A stretch of 64,000 bases of DNA from Dendrocalamus latiflorus (GCA_017311315.1 CM029612.1:50922200-50986199); one strand, 5' to 3'; shown: positions 11,998-24,135, numbered from the stretch's first letter. Notes: generated by a model from the sequence alone, not told the origin. Program-made: numbers and translations.

Positions 11998-12290
11998 GTC
12001 CGCCCCCGCCGTCGCCTCCTTCCTCTCCTCCGCCCCCAACCGGCGCCGCCCCCGCCGTCGCCTCCTTCCTCTCCCCCGCCGCAGCCGCGCCTCCTCCTTC
12101 CTCCGCCCCCTTCCTCTCCAAGCCAGCCGCCGCCGCGCCTCCTCCTACCTCCGCCCCCAACCGGTGAGATGGAGGTCGCGCCGCCTCCTTCCTCTGCACC
12201 CAACCGACGCTGCCCCCGCCGTCGCCTCCTTCCTCTCCTCCGCCCCCAATCGGCGCCGCCCCCGCCGTCGCCTCCTTCCTCTCGGCGGAG
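11998..12290. repeat. GC-rich imperfect tandem repeats, about 47-bp unit
   Basis: The segment CCGCCGTCGCCTCCTTCCTC recurs at about 12007, 12054, 12217 and 12264, each followed by variants of CTCCGCCCCCAACCGGCGCC. The array belongs to the GC-rich 5' part of Helitron 1. Open frames across it are low-complexity artefacts. Confidence 0.75.
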
Positions 12291-12356
12291 GAGCGGTTGC
12301 GGAGATGGGGAGGGACGTAGGAGGAGCGGGCGGGGCGGGCGGCGGGGCCGTTTGGA
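12281..12356 (-). pseudogene. DEAD-box RNA helicase N-terminal scrap
   Basis: The minus strand reads PARSSYVPPHLRNRSSAE. 'SSYVPPHLRNR' is a hallmark near the N-terminus of plant Ded1/RH37/RH52-type DEAD-box helicases. No helicase core follows; GC-rich repeats flank it. I infer a captured fragment in Helitron 1. Confidence 0.5.
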
Positions 12357-12360
12357 TGCG

Positions 12361-12640
12361 GCGGTGCGGAGGGGTGGGGGAGGAGGAGGCGGTGGCGCGG
12401 GGTGGGAGGGAGGGGAGGAGGCGGCGGCGCGGAGGAGCGGGGGAGGAGGCGGCGGCGCCGGCGCGGGGGGAGGAGGCCGGGAGACGCGGAGAATGGGGGA
12501 GGCGGTGGCGCGGGGTGGGAGGAGGAGGAGGCGGCGGCGGCGCAGGGTGGGGGGAGGAGGAGGCGGCGGCGGAGCGGACGGGTGGGGGGAGGAGGAGGCG
12601 GCGGCGGAGCGGGGGAGACGGAGGCGGAGGAGGAGCGGAT
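12361..12640. repeat. GC-rich GGAGGAGGCGGCGG array near the Helitron 1 5' end
   Basis: Degenerate repeats of the type GCGCGGGGTGGGAGGAGGAG, then GCGGCGGCGGAGCGG. The same motif family fills 43860–44258 and 49322–49600, in Helitron 2. The long Arg/Gly or Pro/Ala frames here are not genes. Confidence 0.8.
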
Positions 12641-14619
12641 CGGGCGGAGAGCGGGACTGCGGGGAGAGAAGCAGCGGGAGGCCCACATGTCGGCGCTTTT
12701 CTGTGAGAGGCGGCTGAGCGTAGGACTCACCATCCCCTTCAACTCGTTCTTTTAAGAGTAGTTTAGATTGCGTGGAAAGTGCTTTTATACTTTTCTCAGC
12801 AATAATTTATATAATTTTTTAAAATATAATAAATAGTAGATAGATGTTACTTATCTCTTCATATACTTTAAAATGAGTGCTATTCTTGTTAGAGAGAAAA
12901 GTATAGAACCAGTTCTCTTATTCATTCCCCTAGATCCAGAAATCTTGAAGCTAGTCAGTAACCCCTTTGGTTTGTAAGAAGCAAGTTTGTACTCTACCGT
13001 AGTGACGTGAGATGCAATGTAGATACCACAGGTCCACAGCCAACACTGTAGAGCTTATCACCTGGCATGCCACGTCACTAATGAGTAATCAACCTTACAT
13101 GACGCGCTACAAGGTATACTATATAGGTTAGACGCTTCTATGACTATGCTAGCTGATCCGTGCAAGGTCAGACGCGTACCAGGAAGGTTTAGCTGTGCAA
13201 TGTGACCGCAGCCTTCAGGGTGCATGTAAACCGCAGTGAAAAGCAGATGGGGGCAGCATAACGCAACGTAATCTGACAAAAACACGGTCCATATATGCCT
13301 CTTTTCGAAACACCTGACGAATTGCTCCTGCCACGCAGCTGGCTGCTAATCCTTGGAAGTGACTGTTGTCGCGTAACACGGCATGCATGCATGCATGCAT
13401 GACGATCGATCCAACAGAGCTCCGTGGTCTTGTCATCCCGCTGTGTTTCCTCGCTTCGCTTTAATCAACCTGACACGGAAAGCTGCCAGGTACTAGCACG
13501 GAGAGCAGGGAAGAAATAATCATGGGTATCCGGGTCGCGCTCCGGCCGTCGTCGCCCGGGCAGGCCACCACGGCGAGCCGGGGGGGGGGGGGGGGGGGAG
13601 CCTGCAAATGGTAGGGAAACGAGCAATGATCGCGTGAAAAGGCAGCGTTTTCCACCGACAAGGGGAGCGGGGGCCGCCTCGGCTTGGACGCTTCCGCGGC
13701 GCGGGCCGTCGACCGAGTTGGCAAGGCGGGGGGGAGCTCCGGGGCTGGGCTAGGCCGGGCAGGGTGGGCAGCCAATCATGCTCGCCGCGCGCGGTGCCGC
13801 TGCGCTGTGCCGTGCCGTGCGCGCGCGCACATGCCGCGCTGCTCGGCGCGGCAGCTTTAGGCCACGTCGTGCTCAGTGCCCGGCACCGACCACTACGGCC
13901 AATGGCGCCTTTGGAAGAAAGAAAAAGGAAGACCTCGAAAAGGTGGGGGAGACCACAATGTTCCGAGGTCCACACACGCCATCGACCGAGTACGTGCAGC
14001 GCACAGGCTCGGAGGAGAAGAAGGCAACATATAATACACAACGCGGGGCGCCGTGTTGAGTTGCTAATTCCCATGGAATATCGGAAGCGTGCGAGTGGGC
14101 GATCGATCGATCGATGAGATTGTACGATGCATACTATCGATCGATAGATGTCAATGCATACAGAAAATGTTCTACGGACACGATAGCACATGAACTCCGT
14201 GCTTCCGGAATAAAGATCGCACACGGAACTGCAAGCTGCACTCAAAGGCTTTCATGGCCCAAACAGCACGTAAGCACACTAAACACACAGAAAAATAGTG
14301 GCTTCCTATCAATATAGACCATTGATATGATCAGTCATGAAAATTGTAAAGGGGGCTTAGAGATTTCGTGGGAATGTTTCTAACTAATTAAACAGTGTGT
14401 CTTAAAAAAATCATATGGGATCGCTGCGTCCCTGTGGATTTGGTGCTTGTTTTCTCTCTCTCTCTCTCTCTCTCTCTCTGATTTTGATCTTCCCGCTAGA
14501 GACATGTTCTGGCTTTGGACTGCCAAGTGCCGGACACTAGCTATTCGAGAGTTAAGACGTGGCGGAGCCCCACTACTAGTAATTTGCATGAGAGATGTGC
14601 CACGTTAATCTCTCTGTTA

Positions 14620-14851
14620 GGGCGTCTCCAACAGCTGGCTATTTAGTTAGCTAGATCTGATGTGGTAAGGAAAAAGTAGGAGAGAGAGTAGTCACTAGCG
14701 ACGAGCAAATAGCTGATCTATTTCACGTAGTCCAAGAACATGAGAGAGGAGCATGTGGGTCCAACAGTATAAAATAGTCTTTGCTTTTGTCTCTCACCTC
14801 CACGTCAGCTGACTATATAGCTAGTACTAGCTATTACCACTGCGGACGCCC
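14620..14851. mobile_element. Tourist-like MITE with TTA target duplication
   Basis: Inverted ends GGGCGTCTCC and GCGGACGCCC are flanked on both sides by TTA (14617–14619 and 14852–14854). The 3-bp TTA duplication and 232-bp length fit a PIF/Harbinger-derived MITE. Confidence 0.8.
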
Positions 14852-16046
14852 TTACAGTACTTGCCTTGAAAAAGAAGCTAATTTCGCTGCCTAGGCACGC
14901 CGGCTCAGCTCATTTGCCCGTCAATTCCCTGTAGTGCTTTTCAGTAGCGACTTTTGGTCTAGGCTAAGACATAGGAATAATGCCATTTGCACCAGACATG
15001 TTGATCCAAGACCAACCCCCCCCCCCCCCCCCAGTGGTAGATGGACGTAGGGCCTGTGCCACGTACACATCATGTCAGGTCCAAGTCGTTGTGTACATAT
15101 GATGGATACCATCGCGCAGCGAGATTTTTTTTAAAAAAAAAGAAAAATCGCACTAGATCACAAACGGAAAGTTAATTAAAGCGACAGAGGCAATGCGCAA
15201 CGCAACAGCCATGCACAGTACGCACTACACACATATCCGCAAGCAACAAATCAAAGACAGGCAGTGCTACCAACTCACAACGGCGATTAAACAAGAGTAA
15301 AACCAGACCAAAACCGACGTAGCACCCCAGACCAGGACCAAAAGCACGCACATACGTACGTGCGTACGTACAGGCGCAGGCATGGGAATTAGCGAGAGCG
15401 ATCGAGAAAGTCGCGCATACTTTGCGAGGAACACGCCGCGTTAGGCGCTGACCGGAGCTACGTCCCCGCATTAAACAAACCGAACCAAAAATTCGTTTGC
15501 CCTTTTGTTTTAGCGCGGCGTGCTCGCCTCGAGAAGTTCTTCTCCCTTGTTCCCATCTCCCCAGCTGCTAACGCTGCGAGCAGTGCGGCTGTGCGTGGTC
15601 GGAATCGCCGTACGCGCCACACCTTTTTCTCTAGTGTGTGCCGCGCGAGTTTTTTTTTTTTTTTTGGTTCTCTCATGCATGCATGGTTTCTTTTGGAGGC
15701 CAGTTGATGACCTTTAAGTATTAAATTACATGCACAAGATATTTCACATAAAAACTTAAAACTATTAAGAAAAGATAGCCAATTCACTTATACTTCAACA
15801 CTTCTTCTCACGTGTAGGTTCCATCGGGTCTAAAACGTGGAATAGAAGTGGACTGTAATTATTTTTTAATTACGCCAGCCGAGTCTTGAACTCAAGATCT
15901 CTTGGCAGATGGCTCTGATACCAAATTAAGTTACATGAACCAGTCAGTTCACCTACAATCTAATACCATATTAAATTACATGCACTAGCCAGTTCACCAA
16001 AAGTTTAAGTTGATGAGAAAAAACGAGCAATTCATTTGTACTTCAA

Positions 16047-16349
16047 CATTAAGGCCAGCTTATTTTTGGGTTAAGAGATAGGCAAGGGTTCTAATCTGTA
16101 AATATTATTGGGTTAGAGATGATTAATTTAACCCAGTTAAAGCATTTTAACTCTTCTAACATAGGATTAAGTTAAACCAGTATAATTAACTCTTCTAAAT
16201 TTTATTTTCTAATACTAATCTAGCTAACTCATGTAATTCACACCACTAGTCAAACAGTAATTTAGATTAATAATATTTATTATCAAACACGGAATTTAGA
16301 TTAAATTAATCTAGTTAGGTTAAAGTTAAACCAAACGCAGCCTTAAACT
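16047..16349. mobile_element. Possible MITE with TTAAGGC ends
   Basis: Ends CATTAAGGCCAGC and GCAGCCTTAAA are inverted, and the subterminal GGGTTAA/TTAACC-rich sequence is also inverted. The interior is AT-rich and non-coding. Borders are approximate. Confidence 0.5.
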
Positions 16350-16607
16350 AATCGTGTAACGTGGAGGCGACGAGATCGGAACGTAGGAGTCGTACTTTTG
16401 CCCCCATTTATTTGTACTCCGAGGAGATGATAGGCCCTAATCCATTATTCCCTTGCTCCCCGCCTTGGGCTCACGTGACGGCCACACGTGCGTGCTGAAC
16501 TGCTGATTCGGCCTCGTATGGATTACTCGTACGCGGGTACAATTGTGCAGGTTTGCACACAGCAGAATTACCTACTACCGTTTGTACATGTTTACGGTCG
16601 CCGCGGA

Positions 16608-16717
16608 GCCAGGAATATGCATAAGGCTGCACGAAGTGAAATAGGATAGCCGACTAGTTCAAGCCAGGAATATACATAAGGCTGCACGAAGTGAAATAGG
16701 ATAGCCGACTGGTTCAA
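16608..16717. repeat. Two tandem copies of a 55-bp unit
   Basis: GCCAGGAATATGCATAAGGC and the rest of the unit, through CGACTAGTTCAA, repeats at 16663 with only two or three base changes. Confidence 0.9.
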
Positions 16718-18072
16718 GCGTTGTTCTTTTAAGCTGCGAACGATAATTTTTACTTATATTTTTCGATATGATAATGAACGGCAGAAACGTTTACATAAAT
16801 AGCACACAAAGTTGTGGGTTCAGGGAACTGTTTGATGAATCCACTTCAAGATACCGTCCCGTTTCGATGTTTGGTTTTTTGATTTTCAGATAAGCCAAAA
16901 AGAACATGACCTAACTCATTAAAATCCTTGATCAAGTTAGCCCGGTAAATTAGGATAGCAGAGTCTTGTTTAATTTTCAAAGATATAAAGGGGGTGTTTT
17001 TTTAGGCTACAGTTGATGACTGCTGTCTGTGCTTTTCGACACAGCAGTGGATAACAGAGACACCGGCGCAGATGGTACACACGGTTTTAAGCTCAGAAAA
17101 ACGTTTAGAGAATCTATTTCAAAAGACCGTCTTGTTTTAACGTTTGGCTTTTTAATTCCTCGAGAAATCAAAAGCTAAAAACAGGAGACAAAAACCAAAT
17201 GGAACGAGGTTAAAGCATATGCAATTGCGATGATGAATAAGGACGGTCTTGCAATTGCTAGCTTGCCAAGTTGGTCAAGCTAGGCTAGCTGCTCCTGATC
17301 ACCTAGCCACTCGATCCTGTCCCGGTGGATCGACTCTCATGTCACTCTCTCGGACCAGTGCCCCATATCGTGTTGTCGCACTCTACCACATTCATTACGC
17401 CCTGCAGCGTTCCATCGTCACAAACCCTGTTCCTTTCATGAATATGGAAAGATCCCAAGCGCCCTCAGTTGGGGGCATTATACCGCTTCCTTGCTGAAAA
17501 TAATATGCACATCCAAAGAGGCTGCCAACCCCATCTCATTGGTCCTTCACCTGCAGACCTCTGCCTTCAGATCAAAAGCTACGTATCTTTGCAGCACAAT
17601 CCATTGCCCTGACTGGCCAGGATTGTTAACAAGTCCCTACCATGTTTCGATATTGGGCCACTGACCAGAAAAACAAATTGAAACCATCTCTCGAGTCTCA
17701 AGTGCTCGACAACCTCTAAAGTCTCAAGTTATACCATTGTGTTCGAGACTAGTGGTGAACATATTTGGCGCTAGTGTCATAGTACTAGGATTTTTCAAGA
17801 CCATTAATTTGTAGGACTGAAAGCTGAAAATTGGGTCAACATACACTACAAAAACATGGAACCAGGGCAGGCTGTCGCGGGGCACCAACTACGTGAAGTT
17901 CTAAGTGTCCTATGAAACCATAAGGGTAGCATGTACCATTCTTTCATTATGGTAGATTTTGAACAGACAAGATGGACGATTTCAGTTTATGTTGGGACGC
18001 ACCAAATTACTCCCTCCTGTCCCTAATAAAGAGCGACATTTTTCTCTTTCAAAATCAACAAGATATCACTTT

Positions 18073-18538
18073 TGTAAGTTGCCTTAAACATCATGCATGT
18101 CATTGTCTGCTAGTCTAGCATCTAGAACACCTAGGCTTAAGGGGTTTAGAGGGACTCACGGTCACCGATGAACGCCATGAGAGCGAAGACCTCGTGCCTG
18201 CGTGATGCAGGCGTGGGGACGAGTCGGTGCAGATCCGAGAGCTCGCGGTTCGTGGTCGCCGGCGTCGTCCTGCAGTGGCGGTTGGCGGCTTTCCCGTTGC
18301 TTAACAGCGCGTAGGAGATCGGGTCACGTTAGGGTTTGTACGGGGTTACTGACTCTCACGCGAACGACGTCGTAGTCATGAGAGGCCGGAACCCATTCTT
18401 TTTATAGCGCTGCGCAACGGGGGACCCTAACCAAAAGTCGGTTAGGCACCCCCGATCAGGGCGCGAGAGAAAAACGGGAGACGTGGGCATCACCCCACGT
18501 CTCTTTCAACCGTTTTAGCCTGAGATCAAAATCCAACA
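18073..18538 (-). repeat. 3' LTR of the copia element
   Basis: Starts TGTAAG and ends CCAACA on the plus strand. It contains TATAAAAAG on the minus strand near 18400 (promoter TATA in the LTR). It is preceded in element direction by the purine tract CAAGGGGGAGAA (18539–18550). Confidence 0.95.
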
Positions 18539-18552
18539 TTCTCCCCCTTGAT
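18539..18552 (-). other. Polypurine tract of the copia element
   Basis: Reads TCAAGGGGGAGAA on the minus strand and abuts the 3' LTR. This is the usual primer for plus-strand DNA synthesis. Confidence 0.85.
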
Positions 18553-18729
18553 CGTAAGGCTAAACATCATAAGCCCCCTCTCAATAAAAGTTCACACCAA
18601 AGTAGTGCGTCACAGCAGTCAATTAAGTACCGCTGGACATCAGTACTTATAATGATCCATTCTATATCGATCGGATAACATAATACTTCATGGGAGTTGG
18701 TTACTTTATATGGTCCTCTTATTCCAGGA

Positions 18730-21372
18730 TCACAGGCTCTCCAATAAACCCATGCCGGCAACATGATCACGAAAAATATTGGGTGGTAAGCCTTTTGTGA
18801 GCGGATCCGCAATCATAAATTTAATTCCAATATGCTCAACCTTAATTGTTTGATCCTGGACTCTATCTTTCACAACATGATACTTTATGTCAATGTGTTT
18901 GGCAGCTGCACTCGACTTGTTGTTACTCGAATAGAAAACTGCGGGTTGATTATCGCAGTACAAAATGAGTGGTCTAGAAATGTTGTCTACCACTCTCAAT
19001 CCCGGGATAAAGTTCTTAAGCCATACAGCCTGCCCGGTAGCCTCATAACATGCCACAAATTCAGCCTGCATTGTTGACGATGCAGTAAGTGTTTGCTTTA
19101 CACTTTTCCATGAAATTGCTGCTCCTGCGAGGGTGAAAATATAACCTGATGTGGACTTCTTAGTGTCTTTACACCCCGCAAAATCAGCATCAGAATAACC
19201 GACAACCTCAAGGTTATCGCTTTTTCTATATGTGAGCATGTGACCTTTAGTGCCTTGCATATAGCGTAGGACTTTTTTAACGGCTTTCCAGTGGTCCGAT
19301 CCTGGATTTGACTGATATCTGCCAAGCATCCCGGTAACAAAAGCTAAATCAGGGCGCGTACATACTTGAGCATACATAATACTTCCGACAGCAGAAGCGT
19401 AAGGTATAGCCTTCATCTGATCAGATTCAAAGTCATTCTTTGGGCATTGAAATTTCCCAAACTTATCGCCCTTAACAATAGGAGCAGACGAGGCAGAGCA
19501 TTTATGCATATTGTATCTCTTTAGTACTCTGTCAATGTATGCCTTTTGTGATAAACCTAATGTTCCTTTGGACCTATCTCGGTGAATTTCAATACCAAGA
19601 ACATAAGATGCTTCACCGAGATCCTTCATATCAAAATTGGACGAGAGAAATCTTTTAGTTTCCCGCAGCATGTCCACACTGCTGCTGGCCAATAATATAT
19701 CGTCCACATAAAGAATCAAGAAGGTGTAATTACTCCCCCTGAACTTAACGTATGTACAATTATCAACATCATTCTCCTTAAATTCAAATTTCCTTATGAC
19801 TTCATCAAACTTAAGGTACCATTGCCTAGAAGCTTGCTTCAGGCCATATATGGATTTCTTTAGCTTGCATCCCAAATGTTCCTCGCCTTCCACGACAAAA
19901 CCTTCCGGTTGTGTCATGTAAACGTCCTCATACAAGTCGCCATTCAGGAATGCAGTCTTAACGTCCATTTGGTGCAACTCTAAATCAAAATGTGCTGTGA
20001 GCGCCATTATGATTCTAAATGAATCTTTAGTTGAGACAGGAGAAAAGGTTTCATTATAGTTAATGCCTTCTCTTTGTGTAAACCCTTTCGCTACAAGTCT
20101 CGCCTTAAACCTTTCGATGTTCCCTTTGGAGTCACGTTTTGTTTTGTAGACCCATTTGCAGCCTACTGTTTTGGCTCCATTAGGAATTTCCACTAAGTCC
20201 CATACGTCATTAGCGCCCATAGACTCAATCTCATCTTTCATGGCATCTAGCCATTTAGATGAATCCTTATTCTTCATTGCTTCCTTATAAGAGCTAGGAT
20301 CATCTGCCTTCCCAAGATCATCCTCATTCAAGTAAACCTCATAATCACTTGGGATAGCAGATCTCCTCACTCGTTGTGATCTCCTGACAGGTTCATTAGT
20401 AGGCTCATCGGGTTGTTCATTAATTGTCACAGAGGGCTGTGAAGGCTCAGCATTAGGTATTGCACTTGTATTTTCAGAGCCCTCAACAGGAGTAGCCACA
20501 GAATTAACTGGAGATGCAACAGGAGTTGCAACTACAGGATCAACTATGGGCACAACCACTTGGGGCACAGGAAAATCAGTCTGTCGGATTAGCGGTGAAG
20601 CAACATAAATCCGTTTCTCCTCAAGATCAATTTTCCTGGGCTCCAAGTCCCCACTGATGCCATCATTTTCCAAGAACACAGCGTGTCTTGTTTCTACAAA
20701 TTTTGTGGTACGATCTGGACAATAGAATCGGTACCCTTTAGACCTGTCAGGGTAGCCAATAAAATGGCAACTCACAGTCTTGGGATCTAATTTCCCAATA
20801 TGTGGGTTAAATATTTTAGCTTCAGCTGCACAACCCCACACATGGAGGTAGTTCAAACTAGGTTTTCTCCCAGTCCATAATTCATAAGGTGTTTTAGGCA
20901 CCGATTTACTAGGAACCCGATTGAGTATATGTGCAGCGGTCTTTAATGCTTCCATCCATAACTTTACAGGCAAAGTGGAGTAGCTCAACATACTTCGAAC
21001 CATGTCCATAAGTGTGCGGTTTCTTCTTTCCGCAACTCCATTTTGCTGGGGATCACCAGGCATTGAATACTGGGCGACTATACCATTTTCTTGTAGAAAC
21101 CTGGCAAAAGGACCAGGAATCTGCCCATAAGTTGCGTGTCGCCCATAATACTCTCCCCCACGATCCGAGCGTACTACTTTAATCTTTAGATTGTGCTGAT
21201 TTTCAACTTCAGCCTTAAATATCTTAAATTTATTAAGTGCCTCCGATCTCTCTTTAATAGGATAGATATAGCCATAACGTGAGTAATCATCAGTGAACGT
21301 AATAAAAGAATCATAACCATCCACTGATGTCACAGGGAAAGGACCACATATGTCAGTATGAATTAATTCCAA
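18730..21372 (-). pseudogene. copia pol: integrase core, reverse transcriptase, RNase H
   Basis: This open frame of about 880 codons has no ATG start. It opens at ELIHTDICGPF, the integrase core; FTDDYSRYGYIYPIKER and NGVAERRNRTLMDMV carry the catalytic Asp and Glu. Reverse transcriptase follows, with the WVYKTK, FTQREGINY and LYVDDILLASSS motifs (the last is the catalytic YVDD box). RNase H has GYSDADFAGCKDTKKSTSGY and ADPLTKGLP near the end. The integrase zinc region just upstream (21373–21538) is in another frame after a one-base shift near 21400. So pol is cut off from gag. It acts within virus-like particles in this family. Confidence 0.93.
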
Positions 21373-21541
21373 AATCCCTGTGCTTCGAGTAGCACCTTTT
21401 CTTTATTTGCTTTACATACTTGCCTTTGATACAATCGAGGCAATGATCATTCGAATCATTAAAGTCTAAAGGGTGGAGAATTTCATCTTTAATGAGACGT
21501 TCAATTCTCCCCCTCGAAATGTGGCCTAAACGACAGTGCTA
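21373..21541 (-). pseudogene. copia integrase zinc-binding segment, broken on both sides
   Basis: After an in-frame TAG at 21539–21541 the frame continues with HCRLGHISRGRIERL and CLDCIKGKYVKQ, the H-x-H/C-x2-C 'GAG-pre-integrase' domain. A one-base shift near 21400 then separates it from the integrase core. Both breaks are seen directly. Confidence 0.85.
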
Positions 21542-22828
21542 CAATTTCGACGAAGTTTCATCAATTCGCTTACGCTTTTTATTCTCATCACATACATTCA
21601 TGGATATATGAGAATCTTGCAGGGATAACATATAAAGCTTGTCGTGTCGGATGGCACGACCAACATTATCATTATTGAAATAAATCAAACACATCCCGTG
21701 TCCAAAATTACAAGAATATCCATCATTATCTAATAATGAAATGGAAATTAAGTTTCTTCTCATCGAGGGAACATAAAGAACATCATTAAGTTTCATTACA
21801 AAACCATTATTCAAAACTAAAGAAACCGATCCAATAGCTTGAATTTCGGCTTCCATCCCATTAGCCACTCTAAGGCTTCTTTCCCCTCTGAGACTTCTCA
21901 ACATATGGAATCCCTGCAAGGAATTCGTAACGTGCACAGTGGCACCAGAATCAATCCACCAAGAATTTATAGGAAAATCAGCATAAAATGCTTCATCAAC
22001 AAAAGTGATTTCATAAGTACCTTTCTTGGCGAGCCATTTCAGCCATCCAGGACAATCATCTTTGAAATGATCCTTCGACTGACAAAAGTAACATTCACCA
22101 CTTTTCTTCTGTTCATTTGAGCTCCCAGGTCCTGAAGCGTTTTTAGGCGCCTTAGGATGCTGTAGCTTCTGTGGCTTCTGATAAGGGGAGTAGGTTTGCT
22201 CCTTCTTTCCCTTTCCTTTGTAGCCACCTCTATTTCTAGAGGGACTAGCCTTATTTGAGGAGCCGACTTGATTCACAAAATCAGTAGCCCCCTCAGCCTT
22301 GAGCCTCTCTTCCTCCTGTGAAACATTAGCGATCAACTCGCTCATGGTCCACTTGTCCTTAATGGTGTTGTAGTTCACCTTGAAAGCTTCAAATTGCTTG
22401 GGAAGAGACATCATAATATAATGGACAACAAAACCATCAGAAATAGCCATGTCCATTGTCTTAAGTCTGGCAGCAATATTGATTATGGTCATAATGTGCT
22501 CACGAACATTCCCAGTACCATTGTACTTAGTGTTCATGAGCCTGTGCATCAGTGTGGTAGCATAAACTTTAAAGGATCCTTTAAAGTGATCCTCGATGGA
22601 GGACAAATAGTCCTTTACCCTTTCCTTTTCAGGGATTGCTCCCCTTATTGCCTCACTGATGGAGTTTTTCATCACAGCAAGTGAAACACGGTTAGACCGC
22701 TCCCACTTCTCAGCATTAGCTTTATATTCCTTCATTTTGTCATCATAATTGTCCTCCCCTTCAGTAGGAGTGACAGGCTCATCGAATCTGAACGCGTAGT
22801 CCAGATCCAAGAGCTGAAAAGTCGTCAT
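21539..22828 (-). CDS. copia gag and protease
   Basis: The 429-aa frame starts at ATG 22826–22828. The first part is the gag/UBN2 helical region (MKNSISEAIRGAIPEKE, LMHRLMNTKY). A CCHC zinc knuckle CYFCQSKDHFKDDC follows, which binds the element RNA. The aspartic protease starts at WWIDSGATVHVTNS and continues LYVPSMRRNLISISLL. The same frame is open upstream to about 22905 (HVNAIEPLNGSNFQKWKF), where TTTTTTCAG is a good splice acceptor. The true gag start may therefore be in an upstream exon. It ends at a TAG that in other family members is read as part of a longer polyprotein. Confidence 0.9.
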   Translation of the reverse strand: MTTFQLLDLDYAFRFDEPVTPTEGEDNYDDKMKEYKANAEKWERSNRVSLAVMKNSISEAIRGAIPEKERVKDYLSSIEDHFKGSFKVYATTLMHRLMNTKYNGTGNVREHIMTIINIAARLKTMDMAISDGFVVHYIMMSLPKQFEAFKVNYNTIKDKWTMSELIANVSQEEERLKAEGATDFVNQVGSSNKASPSRNRGGYKGKGKKEQTYSPYQKPQKLQHPKAPKNASGPGSSNEQKKSGECYFCQSKDHFKDDCPGWLKWLAKKGTYEITFVDEAFYADFPINSWWIDSGATVHVTNSLQGFHMLRSLRGERSLRVANGMEAEIQAIGSVSLVLNNGFVMKLNDVLYVPSMRRNLISISLLDNDGYSCNFGHGMCLIYFNNDNVGRAIRHDKLYMLSLQDSHISMNVCDENKKRKRIDETSSKL

Positions 22829-22905
22829 AAGTGTAAACTTCCATTTCTGGAAGTTACTACCATTAAGTGGCTCAATAGCATTTACATGAGCGGAAACAGA
22901 AGCAG

Positions 22906-24113
22906 CTGAAAAAATTTAAAATTTACATTAGGAAAACGCATAATTAATTTGCATGAAAAATTAATCTTACGTTGGTATGATTAACAACATGCTCATAAGA
23001 ATTTTTCGCATCACCGTTGGGCAGAAACGAAAAATTTAACATAATTTATCGCATGCAATTACAATTAACTTTGGTCAAAGAGTAATAGCATGGCGAAAAA
23101 TAAACATAAAAATAAACATAATTGATTACATGCAATTACAATTAACGTTGGTCAAATCGTAATAGCATGTAAAACTAAATACAACCCTCCAATTGAATTT
23201 CCCGTTGGTTCCATTCAATTAGGGGCAGAACATTACGCAGCGGAAAAAGACATAATAATTTTCAGCAGGTTAGCAACATTATCATAAATAATTTCATGAC
23301 AGACATCAAATAATCATTAATTTATATATACATAAGACATTCAAAATTGGGCTAAGAGAATGAGCAGCCCAAAAAAACTTCAGTTGTGCTCGGGGCACAA
23401 AATTTTCGCGCACGGGTGCGCAGCCCACAAAAAAAATAGCGCGCTCGCGTCAGCCCATATGACCCCCGCACGGCCCACCAACGTCGACGCCACGCACATG
23501 CCGTCCGATCTCATCGGACGGCCAAAAATGCGCCCCAGCTGAAAACAAGAGGACCCCAACCCTAACCCTAATGCATTTGCGCCTGTTTCCACCGAAAAAG
23601 ACGGGCGGGCGATGGCGGCGCGCAGAGGAGCGGCGCGGACAGGCATTAGCGGCGGCGGCGCCAGGGAGGGGCGGCGGCGCACGCGCGCGGGGCGACCCCA
23701 AGCGACAGAGCGGCAGGCGGCCCCGAAACGGCGAGGCGGCGGCTCTCGGCGGCGACGTGCGGGCGGCGCCCGAGAGGCGGCTCCGGAGACGGCGCGCGGC
23801 ACCGGCGGGGAAGCGGCGGCCCGAAGACGGCGCGCGACGGCGGCGCAACCGGGAAGTCCCGATCCCCTTCCTCCCCGTTTTTTTTTGTTCTTGATTCGGG
23901 TGGGAGGGATTTGGGGAAAAAACATAGGGTTCATCATGATTTGGGATTCTAGGAATCAGGATACATCAATATTTTGGGGATTTTCATTAGAGTTTCCATT
24001 AGGGTTTCGAATCCCCTCCTTCTAATTGCTACCCGAGCCCAAGAAGAACAAGACTAACATTCAGTAAAAACCCCAATCCGAAACTTAATCATGCGGTTAG
24101 GGTTCTAGGAGAC
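22906..24113 (-). other. Long leader of the copia element, no coding supported
   Basis: 22906–23350 is AT-rich and intron-like, with repeated 'CATGCAATTACAATTAAC' type strings. 23380–23880 is very GC-rich, with composition-driven open frames only. Confidence 0.6.
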
Positions 24114-24135
24114 TAGCAATTGCTCTGATACCAAA
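24114..24135 (-). other. Primer binding site of the copia element
   Basis: The minus strand reads TTTGGTATCAGAGCAATTG next to the 5' LTR. TGGTATCAGAGC is complementary to the 3' end of initiator tRNA-Met, the usual copia primer. Confidence 0.92.

Larger units (their letters stand above)
8622..12767 (-). mobile_element. Helitron 1, non-autonomous, gene-fragment carrying
   Basis: On the minus strand the element begins TCTAAACTACTCTTAAAAG at 12767 and ends GCCCTTGACTAG at 8622. It sits exactly between host A (8621) and T (12768), as Helitrons do, with no target duplication. The 3' end includes the rice-type GTTGCAACGCAC segment, which can form an imperfect stem (5 of 7 pairs) shortly before CTAG. 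No Rep/helicase gene is visible, so it is non-autonomous. Cargo, all in Helitron orientation: a DEAD-box helicase scrap, an F-box gene and two unidentified exons. It is inserted 244 bp upstream of TMEM147. Confidence 0.72.
12768..18067. other. Intergenic region with MITEs and simple repeats
   Basis: No supported gene. GC-rich 13500–14060 has open frames in several phases but no domain I recognise. Homopolymers include G(20) at 13580–13599 and C(17) at 15016–15032, with (TC)n at about 14453–14479. Two diverged copies of a stretch like 'TTTGATGAATCCACTTCAAGA' occur near 16830 and 17110, probably related MITE debris. At 18011 'ACTCCCTCC' starts a Stowaway-like end that the copia element then interrupts. 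Confidence 0.5.

Noticed and set aside
11525..12755. Several long Arg/Gly, Pro/Ala open frames on both strands
   Set aside because: They overlap in many frames, follow GC-rich repeats and have no domain; composition artefacts of the Helitron array.
13381..13400. GCATGCAT run as a regulatory RY cluster
   Set aside because: Simple repeat, no gene start nearby.
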